A stretch of 32,080 bases of DNA from an uncultured Ruminococcus sp. (GCA_902782445.1 CACZNC010000033.1:1-32080); one strand, 5' to 3'; shown: positions 6,995 through 16,079, counted from the first letter of the stretch. Notes: a model not told the origin generated them from the sequence alone. Numbers and translations: made by a program.

Positions 6995-7900
6995 ATGAAA
7001 AATGAAACCGCGGCTGAACCGAAGGAGAGGGCAGGGAAAAAGGGCGGATCCCCGGGCGGATTCGTTCGCGTTCTGTGTGTTCTTTTCATACTGCTGCTTA
7101 TCGTCTGCGCGGCCGTCCTGATTTACGCGTCCTATACGAAAACGCATTATAAAATCGTAACTTACGAGGAAACGTCCCCGAAAGTCAGCGGAAGTCTGCG
7201 GATCGCGGTCATATCCGATATTCACAACCGGGAATACGGGGAAGGGAACGAAAAGCTGATTTCCGATCTGCGCACCCTGAAGCCCGATCTGATCCTTTTT
7301 CCGGGCGATATGGTCGTGCGGGAAGAGGATGACTATGGGGCCGTTTTGCATCTTATAGCCGTATCGAGCGAGATCGCGCCTTGTTACGGAGTCCTCGGCA
7401 ACCACGAAAGCGAGAGGATCTATTACAAAAACGACGCGGATCTGCAAGGGAAGTTCAAAGAAGCCGGACTGCGGATTCTGCGCAACGCGTCGGAAAAGAT
7501 CCGGGTGGGAGAGGATACCGTCCAGCTGATCGGCGTGGAGGGCACGGCCTGGGGATTTGAAGAATACGGCGGGCGGAAATTCATGGAGGAAACCGAGATC
7601 GATCCTTCCGCCTACTCCGTTCTGATGGCGCATATCCCGATCCTCTTTGACACGCAGCTGTCCGATTACCCCTTCGATCTGGGAATTGCCGGACACGTGC
7701 ACGGCGGGATCGTGAGGCTCCCCTTTTTAGGCGCTCTCTATTCCCACGAAGAAGGGTTTTTCCCGAAATTCGGCGGGGGAAAGGCGATCCTCCGGGGAGG
7801 GCAGACCCTGATCGTCAGCGGAGGACTTGGGGATTCCAAGCTCTTCCCGCCGCGGATCAACAACACGCCCGAGCTGACGGTGATCGACGTCAACCGGTGA
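6995..7900 (+). CDS. Membrane-anchored calcineurin-like metallophosphoesterase
   Basis: Two-metal phosphoesterase held in the membrane by one N-terminal helix (about residues 25-46), so that its catalytic domain probably faces outward. The metal-binding motifs are complete: SDIHN (D75, H77), GDMV (D105), GNHE (N136, H137), AHIP (H213) and GHVHGG (H234, H236). This fits the YkuE/YaeI-like branch that often acts on lipid or nucleotide phosphates at the membrane. GAAGGGGA precedes the ATG. As first gene of the polysaccharide cluster it might dephosphorylate a polyprenyl or glycerol-phosphate intermediate, but this is inference from position; it could also be a general envelope phosphatase that shares the promoter. 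60 bases separate it from the next gene. Confidence 0.85.
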   Translation: MKNETAAEPKERAGKKGGSPGGFVRVLCVLFILLLIVCAAVLIYASYTKTHYKIVTYEETSPKVSGSLRIAVISDIHNREYGEGNEKLISDLRTLKPDLILFPGDMVVREEDDYGAVLHLIAVSSEIAPCYGVLGNHESERIYYKNDADLQGKFKEAGLRILRNASEKIRVGEDTVQLIGVEGTAWGFEEYGGRKFMEETEIDPSAYSVLMAHIPILFDTQLSDYPFDLGIAGHVHGGIVRLPFLGALYSHEEGFFPKFGGGKAILRGGQTLIVSGGLGDSKLFPPRINNTPELTVIDVNR

Positions 7901-7960
7901 CGCGCGGCCGGACGGCACGGTTCGGGGGAGGCTTCATACACATATAGAAGGAGAAACGCA

Positions 7961-9301
7961 ATGCAGGAGATAAAAAGATCAAAGACAACGGGGGCTTCAT
8001 CCGGGGTTCCGGGCAGGGGATGGAGCAGTCTGCAAGCCGCTTTTGAGGCGTTCCGGAAGCATAAGATCCTCGTGCTCGTCTCCTTTCTCGTCCTTTCCGC
8101 GGCGATCTGCGGCGTTCACTTTGCCGGGAACCTCCATACGGCCGGCACCGTTCTGTCCCTGGACTATGAAGAGGCTTCCCGAGGCCTGACGCCCAACGGG
8201 ACCCGGTTCAACATCTTCGAGATCCAGAGCGGCGAGGTCATGGAGCGATTGATGAGATCCGCCGGTCTCGAAGGGAAGATCACCCCGGACGAGCTGAGCC
8301 GCTGCGTCAGCGTACAGGCGACCCACGACAAGAACATCCGCGGGGACGTGAATTATATCAGCACCTCGTTTGTGGTCAGATTTACCGAAAAAGGCGACCT
8401 GGGCGGAAAAACTGCCGGGGACATGCTCTCGCTCCTGTGTGAGGCATACCGCGACTATTTCGTGGAGCGCTACGGATTCAACCACTCCATCCTGTCCTTC
8501 GACGTCGAGGGTCTGAAATTCAGCGACGAGTATCTGACAGCGGTGGATCTCTTGGAGCTCAAGTGCAGTCAGCTCGAAAAATATGTGCAGCTCCGCGCGC
8601 GGGAAAGCAAGAACTATCAGGATCCCGAAACCGGCATGACCTTTTCGGCTCTGGAACAGCGGGTGAGCAATTTCTACGCCTACGATATCGCCCGGCTGCG
8701 CTCCTATATCATCGAGAACAGCATCGCGAACGACCGGGCGGGACTGGAAAGCATGCTCGAATACAAGATCCGCATGGACCGCCTGATGTACGACAAAATG
8801 ATGGCCGCCTACGACGAGGACAACAGGGGGATCCGGATGTATGACGCGGCCATGAGCGCGGTCGTCATGATCCCCACCCAGGATCAGACGATGAAGTATT
8901 ATATGTCCCGGACAAAAACCGGGATGGACAACATGGCCATTCACGCCGACGGACAGCTGACCGGCGCGGCGGAGCGGATGGAACAGATCGAGTATAACAC
9001 CTATCTGACGGAAAAGATGGCGGCGAACGGTCCCGACCGGGCAAAGACGGAAAAGGCCGACGCCATGATCCGGGATCTGGACGAGTCCCTCGACCGGCTT
9101 GCTTCGGATATCGAGGCGGTGGACAGCGCGTATACGAGCGCGAAAGCCCGCGACTATATCGGTTTCAGCGAGGACGGCGCGGGATTATTGGACCGGATCG
9201 GCCTGATCCCCTCGCTCCTCTCGGCCGCCCTGATCCTGACGGCGGTCTTTGTATGCGTTTTCCTGCGCATATTTCTTTCGAATAAGGAGAAAGAAGTATG
9301 A
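7961..9301 (+). CDS. Wzz-like polysaccharide co-polymerase, first copy
   Basis: Probable chain-length regulator of surface polysaccharide (PCP/Wzz type), 446 residues. The topology fits: a short cytoplasmic N-terminus, a first membrane helix (about 35-53), a long extracytoplasmic part rich in charged helices (about 55-412) and a second helix (about 415-438) with a short basic tail. After the first helix, TAGTVLSLDYEEASRGLTPN resembles the start of Wzz domains. There is no Walker A motif, so it lacks a fused tyrosine kinase. Sequence similarity is weak and the call rests on topology, pattern and neighbours. GAAGGAGA precedes the ATG. Its TGA overlaps the start of the next gene (ATGA), which suggests translational coupling and that the two proteins form one complex. 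Confidence 0.7.
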   Translation: MQEIKRSKTTGASSGVPGRGWSSLQAAFEAFRKHKILVLVSFLVLSAAICGVHFAGNLHTAGTVLSLDYEEASRGLTPNGTRFNIFEIQSGEVMERLMRSAGLEGKITPDELSRCVSVQATHDKNIRGDVNYISTSFVVRFTEKGDLGGKTAGDMLSLLCEAYRDYFVERYGFNHSILSFDVEGLKFSDEYLTAVDLLELKCSQLEKYVQLRARESKNYQDPETGMTFSALEQRVSNFYAYDIARLRSYIIENSIANDRAGLESMLEYKIRMDRLMYDKMMAAYDEDNRGIRMYDAAMSAVVMIPTQDQTMKYYMSRTKTGMDNMAIHADGQLTGAAERMEQIEYNTYLTEKMAANGPDRAKTEKADAMIRDLDESLDRLASDIEAVDSAYTSAKARDYIGFSEDGAGLLDRIGLIPSLLSAALILTAVFVCVFLRIFLSNKEKEV

Positions 9302-11181
9302 GAAAATTCAGCATTCTGCGTTATCTGAAACAGTTCAGCGTTCTGATCTTCCTTTTTGCCGTCATAGGCGCTCTGGCGATCTATTTTTACGGGATGAACC
9401 GGCAGCGCTATATCGCCTCCGCCCTTATCCAGTATACCAACGACGGGGCCAAAGAGGGATATACGCCGGACGGGAGTCCTTTGAACGTGGAGGAGATCTA
9501 TTCCTCGACCGTGATCGACGCCGCTCTGGCGGAACTGGGCGTTCAGGCCCATGTCGACTCCGTCCGCTCGAACTGCTACGTGGAAGAGGTGATCCCCGAA
9601 AAGCAGCAGAAGCTGAACGAAGCCCTGCTCGAAAAGGGGGAGGACCCCTCCTATATCGCGGACACCTACCGGGTTTATTATGTCGGCGATCATGAGACCG
9701 GCGAGGAATACGCGTGGAGCATTCTGGACGCCGTCATCAAAAACTACTGCGAGTTTTACGCGGAAAAATACGTGGAGGAACCGCTGCAGAACAACGGCGT
9801 TTCCGTGCTTGCGGGCGGGGAGTACGACTATATCGAAAGTGCGCAGGTGCTGGAAGACTCCGTTTCGGAAATGCTGGACTATCTCCTGGACAAAAGAGCT
9901 TCCCATCCGTATTTCCGGTCGGTCGAAACGGGATATACGTACAGCGATCTGTACCGGATCTACGGCTTCTTATACGATTACGAGATCCCGAGCCTGTACG
10001 CCGCGATCCTGACCAACGCGGAGACCGGCGACATCGACGTGCTGATGAGCAGGCTGACGAAGGACTGCGAAGATATGCAGCTGTATATCGAAAACCGGCA
10101 GGAACGGGCAAAATCCCTGAAAAAGCTGATCGACAATTACAGCGAGCGCAACAAGGAGATGATGGATTACCATTATCACAGCTCCGGCTCGCAGGACATC
10201 GGAACGGAATACATCCTGAAAGACGTGGAGTACGACCGCGATCACAACAGCAAGGAAACCACCTATGACGGGCTGATTCAGGAGTACGTGGATCTGAACA
10301 CCGGCATCCGGCAGAAGACGATCGAGAAGGAACACAAGGAATATCTCCTTTCCGTATTCGAAACCGCCCGCGGCGCGAAGGGAAGGAAGACCTTCACCCC
10401 CGAAGAGATCCGCGAAAAGATCGATCACTGCGTCAATCTGGCAGACGAATACTATCAGGATGTCGAAAAGACGGGGCGCGAACTGAACGGATATCTCAGC
10501 GCAAATTATCTGACGATGCTCAGCAGCATCCGCGTCCAGCCCGCCGTGAATCTCAAACTGTACGTCGCGGTCGCGGTGGTGCTGTTCGCGCTGGTGGGGG
10601 GAGTCGGAGCCGTGCTGCTCGGAAGAGCCCTCGACTTCATCGACTATTTCCGGTACGTGGATAAAACGGTCCAGCTGCCGAACAGAGCCGGATGCGACGC
10701 GTACATCGACGAACGGGCGGTCAGGCTTCTCGACGAGAATTTCTCCTGCCTGGCTTTGAAGATGGATTCCCTGAGCAGCTTATCGAGCCGATACGGACGG
10801 GAGACCGGCGACGGGGTTCTGAAGGATTTCGCCATGATCTTGAAGAGCTTCGGCGATTTGTACGGATTTGTGGGGTATAACGGCGGCGGCGTCTTCTTCG
10901 CCTTCTTCCCCGACTGCCCGTCCGAGAAGCTGCACGCGATCCTGGAAGCGGTCGGACGTCAGGTGGAGAAATACAACAAGGCAAATCCGGAGCGCGGGAT
11001 CCGCTGTGTCTGCGGCAGGGCCGTGTCCAGTGAGGACGGCGTCTTTGAGATCAGAGATCTGCTCCGCCTTGCCATGCAGAGGATGCGTGCGGGACAGATC
11101 CTCTCCGACCCGGAGCCCGCGTCCGGCGGGGAAGGTGCTGAGGACGCGCAGAACGGCGCCGGGACATTGACGACGGAGTAA
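9298..11181 (+). CDS. Wzz-like co-polymerase fused to a degenerate GGDEF domain
   Basis: 627 residues. The first part repeats the plan of the preceding protein: helix 1 (about 14-31), RYIASALIQYTNDGAKEGYTPDG, a long helical extracytoplasmic region, helix 2 (about 420-440). A cytoplasmic GGDEF-like domain follows: DKTVQLPNRAG at about 454-464 matches the D-x-LT-x-LPNR opening of diguanylate cyclases, then SRYGRETGDGVLKDFA matches the G-x-x-x-GD-x-x-L helix. The signature loop reads GGGVF (529-533) in place of GGDEF, so the metal-binding acidic pair is lost and cyclase activity is very unlikely. It may bind a nucleotide or act as a regulatory scaffold for polymer length. Translation is coupled to the first Wzz-like gene. 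The Wzz part is less certain than the GGDEF part. Confidence 0.75.
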   Translation: MRKFSILRYLKQFSVLIFLFAVIGALAIYFYGMNRQRYIASALIQYTNDGAKEGYTPDGSPLNVEEIYSSTVIDAALAELGVQAHVDSVRSNCYVEEVIPEKQQKLNEALLEKGEDPSYIADTYRVYYVGDHETGEEYAWSILDAVIKNYCEFYAEKYVEEPLQNNGVSVLAGGEYDYIESAQVLEDSVSEMLDYLLDKRASHPYFRSVETGYTYSDLYRIYGFLYDYEIPSLYAAILTNAETGDIDVLMSRLTKDCEDMQLYIENRQERAKSLKKLIDNYSERNKEMMDYHYHSSGSQDIGTEYILKDVEYDRDHNSKETTYDGLIQEYVDLNTGIRQKTIEKEHKEYLLSVFETARGAKGRKTFTPEEIREKIDHCVNLADEYYQDVEKTGRELNGYLSANYLTMLSSIRVQPAVNLKLYVAVAVVLFALVGGVGAVLLGRALDFIDYFRYVDKTVQLPNRAGCDAYIDERAVRLLDENFSCLALKMDSLSSLSSRYGRETGDGVLKDFAMILKSFGDLYGFVGYNGGGVFFAFFPDCPSEKLHAILEAVGRQVEKYNKANPERGIRCVCGRAVSSEDGVFEIRDLLRLAMQRMRAGQILSDPEPASGGEGAEDAQNGAGTLTTE

Positions 11182-11185
11182 GACA

Positions 11186-12556
11186 GTGACAAACAGCAGA
11201 ATTCTCCGGGACGGCGGGGGGCTGGAGGAAGCTCCGAAGAAATGTCCGGCATTCGTCACGTTTCTTGCCGCCGCCTGTACCGTACTCGCCGCTCTCGGAG
11301 ACTGGAAGGTGATCAACAACGCGTATGGGGGTCTGCCCAAGGCGCTCGCCCTCGGGACGATCATCTGCGCGTTTCTGAATTTCCTTGTGGCCGCGGATTT
11401 TGCGAAGTTCAAAAAGGCGATGGGGTTTTTCCCGGTTTTCATGCTCCTGATCGCCGTTTACGCCCTTGTCAGCATGTATATCTGGGTCACGGATTTCTCC
11501 GAGGTGACCTCCATCAGCAGGGCCGGGCAGAAGATCCTGTTTCAGACCATCACGATCATCTATTCCGTCTTCATGTGCTACCTGCTCGAAGACCGGGCGG
11601 TCCACTGTCTGTTTTTCAGCCTGTGCGCCGCGAACGCCGCCATCATGCTGCTGGAGGTGCCGAATTACGGCCTCGGCGAAAGCATTGCTTCCGTTGTGAC
11701 CTGCATCGTCACCTTCGGAACGGCGGAAGGATTCGTGCGGGCGCTGGAGATCCATGACATCACGTTTCTGTTCGGACAGTTTTTCATCTACTACGCGATG
11801 TTTGCGCCGAAAAGTTCGGCTTCGGAAAGACGGCTCAGACGCGCGGGCATGATACTCTCCCTCTTTTTCCTGCTGGTCGGGTTGAAGCGCAGCACGATCC
11901 CGTCGGTGCTTCTTGCCTGTTTATACGTAAAACTGCTGCGGTTGGTCAGAAAGCCCGGGAAGTTCATCCTGGCGACGGGGATCGGCCTGTTTCTGTTCTT
12001 CTACGTCTACCTGTATCTGACGCGGTCCGGCATTCTGGTGGCGTTTCTGGAATCGCTGGGGGTCGACATGATGGGCCGCGACGTCCTGTGGAGCCTGCCC
12101 AACGACTATTACGAACTCTCGCCGTTCTGGAAGGGACTGGGCTTTGAAGGCGTGACCGACCTCGTGAACATGTGGAAGCGGGATGGGCTCATCAGCAGGG
12201 CGCTCCTTCTCCACAACGACATTCTGAAAATTTTCATCGAGCTCGGCGCGATGGGCTTTACCCTCTGGTCGGGGATCAATTATATCGCCTATCCCGCCTA
12301 CTGGATAAAGAAGCACAATACGGAAACCGGCCTCCTGTACATGGCGATCCTCGCCTATATGACGGCGACTTATCTGACGGACAACACCGCGTTCTATTTC
12401 TGGAGCTGCATCGGTCTGAGACTGATCCCCATGAGTTACAGCTATCGGAGCCGGAAAACGGAGAAGGCGATGCCATGGAAGGCCCCGACGCCGGAGGAAG
12501 CGGCCAACGAGATATGGATGATCGAAATGGAGGAGAAGGCAAATCATGCTGAATAA
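11186..12556 (+). CDS. Wzy-like polysaccharide polymerase (O-antigen ligase/polymerase family)
   Basis: Polytopic membrane protein of 456 residues with about ten hydrophobic helices and one larger extracytoplasmic loop late in the chain (about 290-345). That loop carries GRDVLWS and LHNDILKIFIELG, which matches the R...HN-x-h-L-x-h-h-h-E-x-G pattern of the Wzy/WaaL family. It should polymerise flipped repeat units outside the membrane under control of the two Wzz-like proteins. The start is GTG at 11186, four bases after the preceding stop, with GGAG seven bases before it. Its 3' end overlaps the next gene by 11 bases. The C-terminus is cytoplasmic and charged. Confidence 0.78.
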   Translation: MTNSRILRDGGGLEEAPKKCPAFVTFLAAACTVLAALGDWKVINNAYGGLPKALALGTIICAFLNFLVAADFAKFKKAMGFFPVFMLLIAVYALVSMYIWVTDFSEVTSISRAGQKILFQTITIIYSVFMCYLLEDRAVHCLFFSLCAANAAIMLLEVPNYGLGESIASVVTCIVTFGTAEGFVRALEIHDITFLFGQFFIYYAMFAPKSSASERRLRRAGMILSLFFLLVGLKRSTIPSVLLACLYVKLLRLVRKPGKFILATGIGLFLFFYVYLYLTRSGILVAFLESLGVDMMGRDVLWSLPNDYYELSPFWKGLGFEGVTDLVNMWKRDGLISRALLLHNDILKIFIELGAMGFTLWSGINYIAYPAYWIKKHNTETGLLYMAILAYMTATYLTDNTAFYFWSCIGLRLIPMSYSYRSRKTEKAMPWKAPTPEEAANEIWMIEMEEKANHAE

Positions 12557-13730
12557 GCTGAGGCGGCTGCCGGTTTATCTGAAAAATGCTTTTCTTCTTT
12601 TTTCCCTCTGGCCCGTCGCCGCGGTGCTCAGAAGAACGAACAGGGCTTACCGTCACCTCTGGCTGGTGATGGAACGCGGTTTCGACGCCAGGGACAACGC
12701 CTACTGGTTTTTCCGCTACCTGCGGGAAAAGCAGCCGCAGATCAATGCCTGTTATGTGATCGACGACGCCAGTCCGGACCGCGGCAGGGTCGCGCAGCTC
12801 GGGAGGACCGTCCCGTGGAGATCGCTTCGGCATCATCTGATGTATCTGGCGGCGGATTATCTGATCAGTACGCATGTGCAGCCGTGCGCCCCCGATCTGG
12901 TGGCTTACTATCATATGCGTCAGATCGGGATCCGTCCGAGAGGCAGGCAGATCTTTCTCCAGCACGGGATCATCAAGGACAAGATAGAGGGGCTGCGGTA
13001 TCCCAATCTGAAAGTTGACTTTTTTGCCAGCGGCGGGAAGCTGGAATACGATTACCTGGTTTCGGAATCCGGTTTTCCGGAGGGGGTGATTCAGTACACG
13101 GGGCTGTGCCGGTTTGACAACCTCATCCGGGGAAAGGATCCGGCGGGCGAGATCCTTGTGATGCCGACCTGGCGCGGTTCGGATTATCCCGCAGGGGATC
13201 GTTTCACGGAGACAGCCTTTTACAGGCAGTTTCAATCCCTGCTGAACAGTCCCCGCCTGCTCCGCCTGCTCGAGGAGCGGGATCTCAAGCTGATTTTTTA
13301 TCCCCATATCGAGCTGCAGAAGGAACTGGACAAGTTCACCTCTCCCTCCGGGCGGATCGTTCTGGCAAGCTGGCGGGACTATGACGTCCAGACGCTGCTG
13401 ATGCGCTGCAATATGCTGATCACGGATTATTCCAGCGTGTTTTTCGATGTGGGTTACATGGAAAAGCCGGTGATATACTATCAGTTCGATATGGAGGAGT
13501 TCCGGAAGATCCATTATCAGGAAGGATATTTCTCCTATGAGGAGCACGGCTTCGGGCCCGTTGTCCGGACGGAGGACGCGCTGCTGGATGCTTTGGATGA
13601 ATGTGCCGGAAACGATTTCCGGATACGGCAGGAATACCGCAGCCGTCTGGATGCGTTTTTCCCGGTTCGGGACGCGCTGAACTGCGAGCGGACGTATCGG
13701 ATCCTTCGGCGGATGACCGGGGAAAACTGA
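12546..13730 (+). CDS. CDP-glycerol glycerophosphotransferase family protein (TagB/TagF-like)
   Basis: Predicted membrane-associated transferase of polyol phosphate from a CDP-linked donor, 394 residues. Landmarks of the family are FLQHGIIKDK (H140), FYPH (H254) and DYSSVFFDVGYMEKPVIYY (D294 to D301), the conserved donor-binding region. The N-terminus has an amphipathic or hydrophobic stretch (about 11-28) that would hold it at the membrane. Within a Wzx/Wzy cluster it could decorate the repeat unit with glycerol phosphate or ribitol phosphate, or link units through phosphodiesters. No CDP-glycerol synthase (TagD/TarI) is in the window, so the donor must come from elsewhere. Overlap with the wzy-like gene suggests coupled translation. 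Confidence 0.85.
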   Translation: MLNKLRRLPVYLKNAFLLFSLWPVAAVLRRTNRAYRHLWLVMERGFDARDNAYWFFRYLREKQPQINACYVIDDASPDRGRVAQLGRTVPWRSLRHHLMYLAADYLISTHVQPCAPDLVAYYHMRQIGIRPRGRQIFLQHGIIKDKIEGLRYPNLKVDFFASGGKLEYDYLVSESGFPEGVIQYTGLCRFDNLIRGKDPAGEILVMPTWRGSDYPAGDRFTETAFYRQFQSLLNSPRLLRLLEERDLKLIFYPHIELQKELDKFTSPSGRIVLASWRDYDVQTLLMRCNMLITDYSSVFFDVGYMEKPVIYYQFDMEEFRKIHYQEGYFSYEEHGFGPVVRTEDALLDALDECAGNDFRIRQEYRSRLDAFFPVRDALNCERTYRILRRMTGEN

Positions 13731-13768
13731 GCCGGGAGCGGGAAACGGGGAACGGAGGAACAGAAAAG

Positions 13769-14905
13769 ATGCTGCGAGTACTTCATTCCGTCAGCAATAT
13801 GGCGCGCGCGGGGATCGAGACCATGCTGATGAACTACTACCGGGAGATCGACAGGAGCCTGGTCCAGTTCGATTTTCTCGCAAACAAGCCTGCCCCCGGC
13901 GAATACGACGAGGAGATCCGGAGCATGGGAGGGCGCGTATTCGTCAGCCCGGGTCTTAACCCGCTGCATTTTCCCCGATACGAGCGGTTCATGGCGGATC
14001 TCCTTCACGACAATCCCGATATCCGAATCGTCCACGCCCACAACGAGGCGATGGGGTATTACGCCCTGAAGAGCGCAAAGGACGCCGGGATCCCCGTTCG
14101 GATCGCCCATGCGCACAGTACCCGTATCATCCGCGATTACAAATACCCCCTGAAGCTGGTCTGCAAGCGGCTTCTGCCCGGCGCGGCGACGGAGTGGTGG
14201 GGCTGCGGAAGGGACGCGGGGATCTATTATTTCGGGGAAAAGCGGTGGAATGAATCCGGGTTCGTCGTGCGCAACGCGATCGACGTGTCTAAATTCGCGT
14301 TCCGGCAGGAAGACCGCCGGCGGCTGCGGCAGCTTCAGGGGCTGGACGACTGTTTTGTGATCGGCCATGTGGGCAGGTTCAACGAAGCGAAGAACCACAG
14401 CCGTCTGTTGGATATTTTCGCCGAGATCGCAAAAACCGCGCCCGACGCCCGCCTCGTTCTGATCGGGGTGGGAGAGCTGGAACAGGCCGCGAGGGAAAAA
14501 GTCCGGGCGCTGGGGCTTGAAGCCAGGGTGTTCTTCCTCGGGCAGATGGCCGACGTGAGCGGTTGGTATCAGGCGATGGACTGTTTCGTTCTGCCCTCGG
14601 TGTTTGAGGGACTCCCCGTCGTCGGCATCGAGGCGCAGGCATCCGGACTGCCGTGCTTCTTCTCCGACCGTGTCACCGATGAGGTGCTTCTTTCTCCCCG
14701 GGCTCAGAGGATCTCCCTCCGGGCGGACAACGCGGAATGGGCCGGGGCGATCCTCGGGGCGAAGCGGGCGGAAGCGGACCGGAATCAGGGAGCGGAAACC
14801 GTCAGACAGGCGGGGTATGATATCCGCAGAGAAGCGCGGAAGCTCGAGGAGATCTATCTGGACATGGCGGCCCGGGCCGAGGCAGGGACATACGGCCGGA
14901 AATGA
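13769..14905 (+). CDS. GT4 glycosyltransferase, EpsF-like
   Basis: Retaining GT-B glycosyltransferase of 378 residues that adds a sugar to the lipid-linked repeat unit on the inner face of the membrane. The start at 13769 follows ACGGAGGAAC closely; the reading frame is open upstream but overlaps the preceding gene. The N-terminal half begins MLRVLHSVSNMARAGIETML, typical of EpsF-type GT4 enzymes, and contains VHAHNEAMGYYAL. The C-terminal donor-binding half has GHVGRFNEAKNH and the E-x7-E motif in FEGLPVVGIEAQ (E280, E288). The sugar and linkage cannot be read from the sequence. It is 38 bases after the glycerophosphotransferase-like gene. Confidence 0.9.
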   Translation: MLRVLHSVSNMARAGIETMLMNYYREIDRSLVQFDFLANKPAPGEYDEEIRSMGGRVFVSPGLNPLHFPRYERFMADLLHDNPDIRIVHAHNEAMGYYALKSAKDAGIPVRIAHAHSTRIIRDYKYPLKLVCKRLLPGAATEWWGCGRDAGIYYFGEKRWNESGFVVRNAIDVSKFAFRQEDRRRLRQLQGLDDCFVIGHVGRFNEAKNHSRLLDIFAEIAKTAPDARLVLIGVGELEQAAREKVRALGLEARVFFLGQMADVSGWYQAMDCFVLPSVFEGLPVVGIEAQASGLPCFFSDRVTDEVLLSPRAQRISLRADNAEWAGAILGAKRAEADRNQGAETVRQAGYDIRREARKLEEIYLDMAARAEAGTYGRK

Positions 14906-14927
14906 CGGGCAGAGAAAGCAGGATGAA

Positions 14928-16079
14928 ATGAAAAGCGCGCAGAAAAAACCGTACCGGATCGCGATGATCGGGCATAAATTCATTCCTTCCAGGGACGGCG
15001 GGGTGGAAGTCGTCGTCGGCAGTCTCGCGCCGTGTCTGAAAAAGGCGGGATACGACGTGACCTGCTATAACCGGACGAACAGACAGTTCAAAAAGCTCCG
15101 GAAGAACGGACCCCTGCCGAAGGAGTACGAGGGGGTCAGGCTTGTCTGGACGCCGACCGTGGACAGACGCGGGCTTGCCGCCATGACGTCTTCGGTGATC
15201 GCCACCGTGATGGCCTCTTTCAGCCGGTACGATCTCATTCACTACCACACGGAGGGGCCCTGCGTGCTCTGCTGGCTTCCGAAGCTGTGCGGCAAGAAGG
15301 TCGTGGTCACGGTCCACGGGCTCGACCATCAGCGTCAGAAATGGGGGAAATTCGCCTCCGCCTACATCATGCGGGGGGAAAAGGCCGCCGTCCGTCACGC
15401 AGACAGCATCATCGTTCTGAGCAGAGGGGTCGGGGACTATTTCCGCGAGAAGTACGGACGGGAAACGGTGATGATCCCCAACGGCATCGACCCGGCAGAG
15501 ATCCGGCCCGCCCGCGAGATCACGGAGCAGTTCGGCCTCGCCCCCCGGGAATACATCCTGTTTTTGGGCCGCCTGGTGCCGGAGAAGGGGATCCACTACC
15601 TCATCGAAGCCTATCGGAAGCTCCGCACGGACAAAAAACTGGTGATCGTCGGCGGCACGTCGGACACGGATGACTATGTGCGGCGGCTGTATGACATGGC
15701 CGGGGACGATCCCTCGATCATCTTCACCGGATTTCAACAGGGACGCATCGCCGAGGAATTCTTCAGCAACGCGTATCTGTACGTTCTGCCCAGCGATCTG
15801 GAGGGAATGCCCCTCAGTCTGCTGGAGGCCATGAATTACGGATGCTGCTGCGTGACCTCCGATATCGGGGAGTGCGCGGATGTGACGGGCGGCTGCGGCT
15901 TCACCTTCCCCCGCGGGAACGTGGAAGCTCTGCGGGAAACGCTGCAGGACCTGTGCGATCATCCCGAAAAAGCGGAGGCACATCGCGCCGAGGCCCGGAG
16001 AGTGGTCGCTTCGAAATACACATGGCAGGATATCACAGCTCAGACGGACGGGCTGTATCGAAAACTGCTCGAGGGCTGA
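14928..16079 (+). CDS. GT4 glycosyltransferase, DUF1972-like N-terminus
   Basis: Second GT-B, GT4-type enzyme of the cluster, 383 residues. The start at 14928 is chosen because the family N-terminus (IAMIGHKFIPSRDGGVEVVV) follows about 14 codons later and an AGGA lies a few bases upstream; the frame is open further 5' only across the preceding gene. That opening resembles rhamnosyltransferase-type GT4 proteins, which begin IG-x-x-x-IP-x-x-x-GG-x-E. The donor half has FLGRLVPEKGIHYLIEAY and SDLEGMPLSLLEAM (E292, E300, the E-x7-E pair). It probably adds another residue of the repeat unit; a rhamnose-like sugar is possible but unproven. 22 bases follow the preceding stop. Confidence 0.9.
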   Translation: MKSAQKKPYRIAMIGHKFIPSRDGGVEVVVGSLAPCLKKAGYDVTCYNRTNRQFKKLRKNGPLPKEYEGVRLVWTPTVDRRGLAAMTSSVIATVMASFSRYDLIHYHTEGPCVLCWLPKLCGKKVVVTVHGLDHQRQKWGKFASAYIMRGEKAAVRHADSIIVLSRGVGDYFREKYGRETVMIPNGIDPAEIRPAREITEQFGLAPREYILFLGRLVPEKGIHYLIEAYRKLRTDKKLVIVGGTSDTDDYVRRLYDMAGDDPSIIFTGFQQGRIAEEFFSNAYLYVLPSDLEGMPLSLLEAMNYGCCCVTSDIGECADVTGGCGFTFPRGNVEALRETLQDLCDHPEKAEAHRAEARRVVASKYTWQDITAQTDGLYRKLLEG

